From Bacteroidota bacterium (GTDB lineage Bacteria > Bacteroidota > Bacteroidia > Sphingobacteriales > Sphingobacteriaceae): 64,000 nt of DNA. The stretch spans positions 1-64,000 of the forward strand of contig JABDBM010000004.1 in NCBI GenBank assembly GCA_013288685.1, read 5' to 3'. A program made the position numbers and the translations under genes. Shown piece after piece: positions 60,106 to 64,000 of the stretch. The notes under the pieces were generated by a model. The model did no database searches and was not told the DNA's origin. It saw only the letters and a list, made by a program, of their open reading frames with translations. Position 1 is the stretch's first letter; each line of letters starts with the position of its first letter.

Positions 60106-60981
60106 TTATTTCGTCGCTAAAGTGTATTTGGCCCAAAAATCTGTTGGGGTAGTTAAGTCGGCAAAGTCAATATTATTACTTGCTCCACCGCTGTTTCTGC
60201 CACCTGCACCGCCACCCCTTCTGCCACCACCACCTCCTCCGAAACCGCCACCTCCGCCGCCAAATCCGCCCCCGCCATTATCGCCGCCAGCTGCAAGGCC
60301 TTTAAATGCGCCACCCATGTTAACCTGCAAACCGTTTACTTTAATATTGTAGGCAATTTCTTTGATGCTATCGGGCGATATACCCAACACCTTTAGCGGG
60401 ATTGCCAGTTCATAACTGTAATTCCCCAGAGTATCATAACCTATCGCCACTTTAATCCCATACTCGTTGTAGATGGAGATCAGCGTATCGTCCATATCTT
60501 TAAACCCTAAAACCTTAATCTCTTTGGCTGATGAAATGAATTGTCTGTGCGCCGCATTAATGGCAGCGGTATCCGGTGCATCAGTTTGCGCCGCGCCACT
60601 GCGGCTGCCTCTTTGTCCGCGCCCACGGCCTGCCCGTGATATTACCGGGTAAGTAAGGCTATAGGCGTTTTTATCTTTCTTCTTCCCCGCCGTGTTAATC
60701 GTTAGTGTTATCCCGCCTGCCGCAATTTTGGTATTGTTACCCGCATCGGTTGAGGTTACTGCCAGGTACAGGTATTTTTCGTTATTAGATATGGTGTAAA
60801 ACAACCGGGTGCTTTTATTATAAGCCTGGAAGGAGTCTTCCCACTCATTAATCCTGCCGTCAATTTTGACACCAGCAGGCGCCCAAATACTGGTGGCCTG
60901 CACATCCTTTAAATGCGATTGCGCAAATAGTTGATAACCTGAGAGCAAGAATAAAATTGTGAAGAGGCTATTTTTTTTCAT
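60106..60981 (-). CDS. secreted hypothetical protein, CBM9-like N-terminus and Gly-rich C-terminal tract
   Basis: 291 aa; signal peptide, KIDGRINEWEDSF; GGGGFGGGGGGFGGGGGGRRGGG. Confidence 0.7.
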   Translation of the reverse strand: MKKNSLFTILFLLSGYQLFAQSHLKDVQATSIWAPAGVKIDGRINEWEDSFQAYNKSTRLFYTISNNEKYLYLAVTSTDAGNNTKIAAGGITLTINTAGKKKDKNAYSLTYPVISRAGRGRGQRGSRSGAAQTDAPDTAAINAAHRQFISSAKEIKVLGFKDMDDTLISIYNEYGIKVAIGYDTLGNYSYELAIPLKVLGISPDSIKEIAYNIKVNGLQVNMGGAFKGLAAGGDNGGGGFGGGGGGFGGGGGGRRGGGAGGRNSGGASNNIDFADLTTPTDFWAKYTLATK

Positions 60982-61130
60982 CGGGGTATTTATTTAATCA
61001 TCAAAAACAACTATGGTGTAAAATGCATTACTGACTACATAGATACACGGAAGTTTAATTGCTTTTTTTATGTATTAGAATTGTTGCAGAGAGGAGCGGG
61101 AGTCGGGAATCCCGATAACTATCGGGGCGG

Positions 61131-61170
61131 AAAAGTCCGTGAGTCCGAAAGAAGCTGCAAGGGGTGTTGG
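61131..61170 (+). repeat. dispersed repeat AAAGTCCG..AGTCCGAAAGAAGCTGCA..TGTTGG
   Basis: Reverse-complement copy at 34893-34934, about 40 nt, mostly identical by eye. Confidence 0.75.
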
Positions 61171-61226
61171 ATTGAGAGATTATATTCGCTAAAACTCTTG
61201 CGGCTAATGGTTCAAGCTATTCATTA

Positions 61227-61400
61227 TTAAAGTTCGTCTGTGAGAGGTTGAAGGGGTGGTCGAAGGTTTTTTTTCAGCTCTCGCCATAACGCAAATTGGG
61301 CTTCATTATCCTCCAGTGCAATTCGCAGGCGTTCTTCTGGCGGTTTGGCAAGCCAAATCTTCAAATGTATTTTTTTTATTTCGGGCGAAGTATCTTCCAT
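61227..61400 (-). CDS. small protein (57 aa) partner of nucleotidyltransferase, possible antitoxin/toxin partner
   Basis: My translation: MEDTSPEIKKIHLKIWLAKPPEERLRIALEDNEAQFALWRELKKNLRPPLQPLTDEL*; ATG 4 nt after nucleotidyltransferase stop; below track length cutoff. Confidence 0.65.
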   Translation of the reverse strand: MEDTSPEIKKIHLKIWLAKPPEERLRIALEDNEAQFALWRELKKNLRPPLQPLTDEL

Positions 61401-61404
61401 CAGG

Positions 61405-61929
61405 CTATAGCAAGTTAAATGTATTCAAATTTAATTCATTTACCCAATAATGCACGTAATCCAATTGTAGCTCAGGAATCAAAGATAGGTTTTTTATATC
61501 TTCCATTTGTATTGCGTTTTGCCAATCCTGTATCCATATCAGCTTTGAAATCAGCAAATCCTCCAGCGAAACTGCGTAAACCGGAGTTCCATAAAAATCA
61601 GTTTTCAGCCTTCGTTCAAATTCAGTTTGCCGGTAGATATTTTTTTTTAGGATAACGAAGTCAGCCTTAAAACCTGACCTGTGGTCAATGATATTGAATA
61701 GGCTTTGCCTGTTTATGGCGTCGAGCGCAGCTTCTTTACTGCAATAATAGCCGTCTTTAAAAAAATCAATAAGACCGTCAACATCTCCAGCCTGTAAGTT
61801 CACTACAAAATCGATGTCGCGGGTGGCCCGGGGAAGTGTATACAAACTCATGGCAAAACTTCCCGATAACATATAGGGGATATTATTTGCTTCGAAATAG
61901 GCTATTATCTTTTTAAAAAATTCAAGCAT
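61405..61929 (-). CDS. nucleotidyltransferase-fold protein (AbiEii/MNT-like)
   Basis: 174 aa; MLSGSFAMSLYTLPRATRDIDFVVNL (GS...DxD), SLEDLLISKLIW. Confidence 0.8.
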   Translation of the reverse strand: MLEFFKKIIAYFEANNIPYMLSGSFAMSLYTLPRATRDIDFVVNLQAGDVDGLIDFFKDGYYCSKEAALDAINRQSLFNIIDHRSGFKADFVILKKNIYRQTEFERRLKTDFYGTPVYAVSLEDLLISKLIWIQDWQNAIQMEDIKNLSLIPELQLDYVHYWVNELNLNTFNLL

Positions 61930-61965
61930 TGCTTAAATGTAGAAATTTATTGTAAATGTCGCTGA

Positions 61966-64000
61966 TTATTTAGCCGGGTCCGCGCCTTCGCGGATAAATG
62001 CAGCCGCCTGTTGCATCACTTCTGTTAGCTTTTCAATCTTCATCGGTTTAGCCAGGTATTCGTCCATTCCGGCTTTTATACACACATCCCGGTCCTCGGG
62101 CATTGCATTAGCGGTTAACGCTATTATATAAGGCTGTGTGTAATTTTGGTTTCGGATATTTCGGGTTGCCTCAAGACCATCCATCCCAGGCATTTGAACA
62201 TCCATAAACACCAGGTTATAACCACCTTTGGCCATCATTCCCAGTGCCTCGATGCCGTTAGCCGCCAAATCAATTTCATAACCAAGTTTATTTAAAACCC
62301 GCGCTATAAGTTTTTGATTGATCGGGTTATCTTCAGCAACCAGAATTTTGAACGGAAATTGCGCAGCAAATTTAACATCTAATAATTTCGTTTCTTTTGG
62401 AGCGGGCAGGGCCGGCGCATCTTTTAGCACCTCATTTATTTCGTTAAAAATCAGTTGCTGTTTAACTGGTTTGATCAATACCGACCTGAACAAATCCGGA
62501 AACTTCCGACTATTTTCATCGCCCCGGCCGCCCATCAGCATCAACGGAATTTCGGCGATTTTGCTTTTGATAGCCCGGGCCAGCGCTACGCCATCCATCT
62601 CCGGCATTTTTAAATCCGTGATCACTAAATCCGGCGCGTTTTCTTTAGACAAAATCTCTAATGCCTGCTTTGCCGATGAGGCAGTAACCACATCGGCACC
62701 CCAATGGAGTAGTTGTTTGCCCAGGGTGCTGAGGCTTGTTAAGTTGTCGTCCACAATCAAAATCTTTTTACCGCTTAATCCACCCGTGGTTATGTACACT
62801 TCAGCCCCGGGAGAGTTTGCAGCGGTTGTTTTAATGGTAAAATTAAAAGTGGTGCCTTCACCAAACAAGCTTTCGGCCCAGACATTGCCGCCCATCAATT
62901 TTACCAGCCGTTCGCTAATAGCCAGGCCTAAGCCGGAGCCACCATATTTGCGGGTTGTTGATGAATCGACCTGCGAAAACGCCTGGAACAAGTTGGAAAG
63001 TTTATCCGTCGGTATTCCTATGCCCGTATCCTTAATACTAAATTTAATTTCCAGTTCAGTTTGTGTTGTTTCTGACACAACTGCGCCAATAAATACTTCA
63101 CCGTGTTTTGTAAACTTGAGCGCATTGCTGATAAGGTTTATCAATACTTGTTTTAAACGCAGATTATCGCCGATCACCTTACCGGGTAAGCTAACATCAA
63201 TGTCATACACAAGTTCAATCCCCTGTTCTTCCGCCTGCTGAATAAATAAATCTACAACATCTTCAACGCTGACGCGTAAATCGAAAATTTCTTTTTCGAT
63301 CTCCATTTTACCGGATTCTATTTTCGAGAAATCCAATATATCATTGATAACGCGTACAAGGCTCTCGCCGGAGGAGATAATCGTATCAGTATACTCTTTT
63401 TGCTCCTTAGTTTGCTCTGTTTCGCGCAGCAAAGAGGCCATTCCGATAACACCATTCATCGGTGTTCGTATTTCATGGCTCATAGTGGCTAAAAAAGTAC
63501 TTTTGGCCTGATTTGCGCGTTCTGCTTCTTCGCGCGCTATCTTTTCCTCTTCCTTCTTCTTTTCCAGTTCTTCATTTAATGTTTGTAAAAATACAGATTG
63601 CGAGTGAAGTTGTTCAACCTTTTGCGATACCTCGGCGGTCCGTATTTTCACCTGCTGCTCCAGCTCTATCTGCTGTTTTTCAATCATTCTTACCCTAAAA
63701 TGGTATAGTGCATATAACAGACCGGCAACCGAGACAATGAAAAAGAGCCGGAACCACCACGTTGCCCAAAAAGGCGGATCAATGATAATGGTTAAAGTGG
63801 CGCCGGTGTTATTCCACACGCCATCATTATTGGATGCCTTTACATGAAAGACATAGGTGCCGGGATTTAAGTTAGTGTACTCGGCTTTCTTTACATTGCC
63901 CGCGTATACCCAGTCTTTATCAAAATTATCCAGCTTCCAGGCGTATTGATTATTTTCGGGCTGCAAGTAATTTAATGCTGCGAAGCGAAAGGAAATATAG
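61966..64000 (-). CDS. hybrid sensor histidine kinase with two REC domains, partial (N-terminus beyond window)
   Basis: Y_Y_Y region, [15 protein letters not shown], two REC domains; frame open to the window edge ([30 protein letters not shown]). Confidence 0.92.
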   Translation of the reverse strand, partial: YISFRFAALNYLQPENNQYAWKLDNFDKDWVYAGNVKKAEYTNLNPGTYVFHVKASNNDGVWNNTGATLTIIIDPPFWATWWFRLFFIVSVAGLLYALYHFRVRMIEKQQIELEQQVKIRTAEVSQKVEQLHSQSVFLQTLNEELEKKKEEEKIAREEAERANQAKSTFLATMSHEIRTPMNGVIGMASLLRETEQTKEQKEYTDTIISSGESLVRVINDILDFSKIESGKMEIEKEIFDLRVSVEDVVDLFIQQAEEQGIELVYDIDVSLPGKVIGDNLRLKQVLINLISNALKFTKHGEVFIGAVVSETTQTELEIKFSIKDTGIGIPTDKLSNLFQAFSQVDSSTTRKYGGSGLGLAISERLVKLMGGNVWAESLFGEGTTFNFTIKTTAANSPGAEVYITTGGLSGKKILIVDDNLTSLSTLGKQLLHWGADVVTASSAKQALEILSKENAPDLVITDLKMPEMDGVALARAIKSKIAEIPLMLMGGRGDENSRKFPDLFRSVLIKPVKQQLIFNEINEVLKDAPALPAPKETKLLDVKFAAQFPFKILVAEDNPINQKLIARVLNKLGYEIDLAANGIEALGMMAKGGYNLVFMDVQMPGMDGLEATRNIRNQNYTQPYIIALTANAMPEDRDVCIKAGMDEYLAKPMKIEKLTEVMQQAAAFIREGADPAK

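Noticed and set aside
60122-60352. Poly-proline ORF on plus strand
   Set aside because: Complement of the Gly-rich tract of the 60106..60981 gene.
61103-61126. TCGGGAATCCCGA / CCCGATAACTATCGGG palindromes as a specific operator
   Set aside because: CCCGATA-type palindromes look like generic intergenic repeats; no evidence for specific regulation from the window alone.
62318-63241. 307-aa plus-strand ORF
   Set aside because: Antisense to the hybrid kinase coding region; composition typical of shadow ORFs; the opposite strand has clear HisKA/REC motifs.

Overview
A 64 kb chromosomal window from a Bacteroidota genome, Mucilaginibacter/Sphingobacteriaceae-like by gene style and promoter style. 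No tRNA, rRNA, CRISPR array or transposase was seen. Main blocks: (1) 1-12.6 kb, an accessory biosynthetic island with two B12-type radical SAM proteins, one SPASM-type radical SAM protein, two methyltransferases, an amidohydrolase, a flavin-reductase-like protein, three GT4-like glycosyltransferases and an ABC exporter. It could be an undescribed natural-product or glycoconjugate pathway. (2) 12.9-21.9 kb, an NtrC-type two-component system next to a MacB/TolC/HlyD-like efflux operon. (3) 22-30 kb, a phytoene-desaturase-like oxidoreductase, a NIPSNAP protein, a large hybrid sensor kinase and a kinase-like protein lacking an ATPase domain. (4) 30.3-52.8 kb, a long minus-strand sugar-oxidation locus (three GMC oxidoreductases, two gluconate-2-dehydrogenase subunit-3-like proteins, cytochrome c, DUF1080, four TIM-barrel isomerase-like proteins, two Gfo/Idh/MocA proteins, two MFS transporters), consistent with 3-keto-glycoside metabolism. 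(5) 53-64 kb, a desaturase, a TonB receptor with a well-formed promoter and repeated operator, a second TonB-type barrel, a nucleotidyltransferase plus small-protein pair, and a second hybrid kinase. The most pervasive signal unexplained by genes is that many intergenic spacers carry degenerate 7-9 nt tandem word arrays, usually folded into inverted repeats and usually just 3' of a stop codon. Different spacers use different words. They resemble the STRR heptamers of cyanobacteria.
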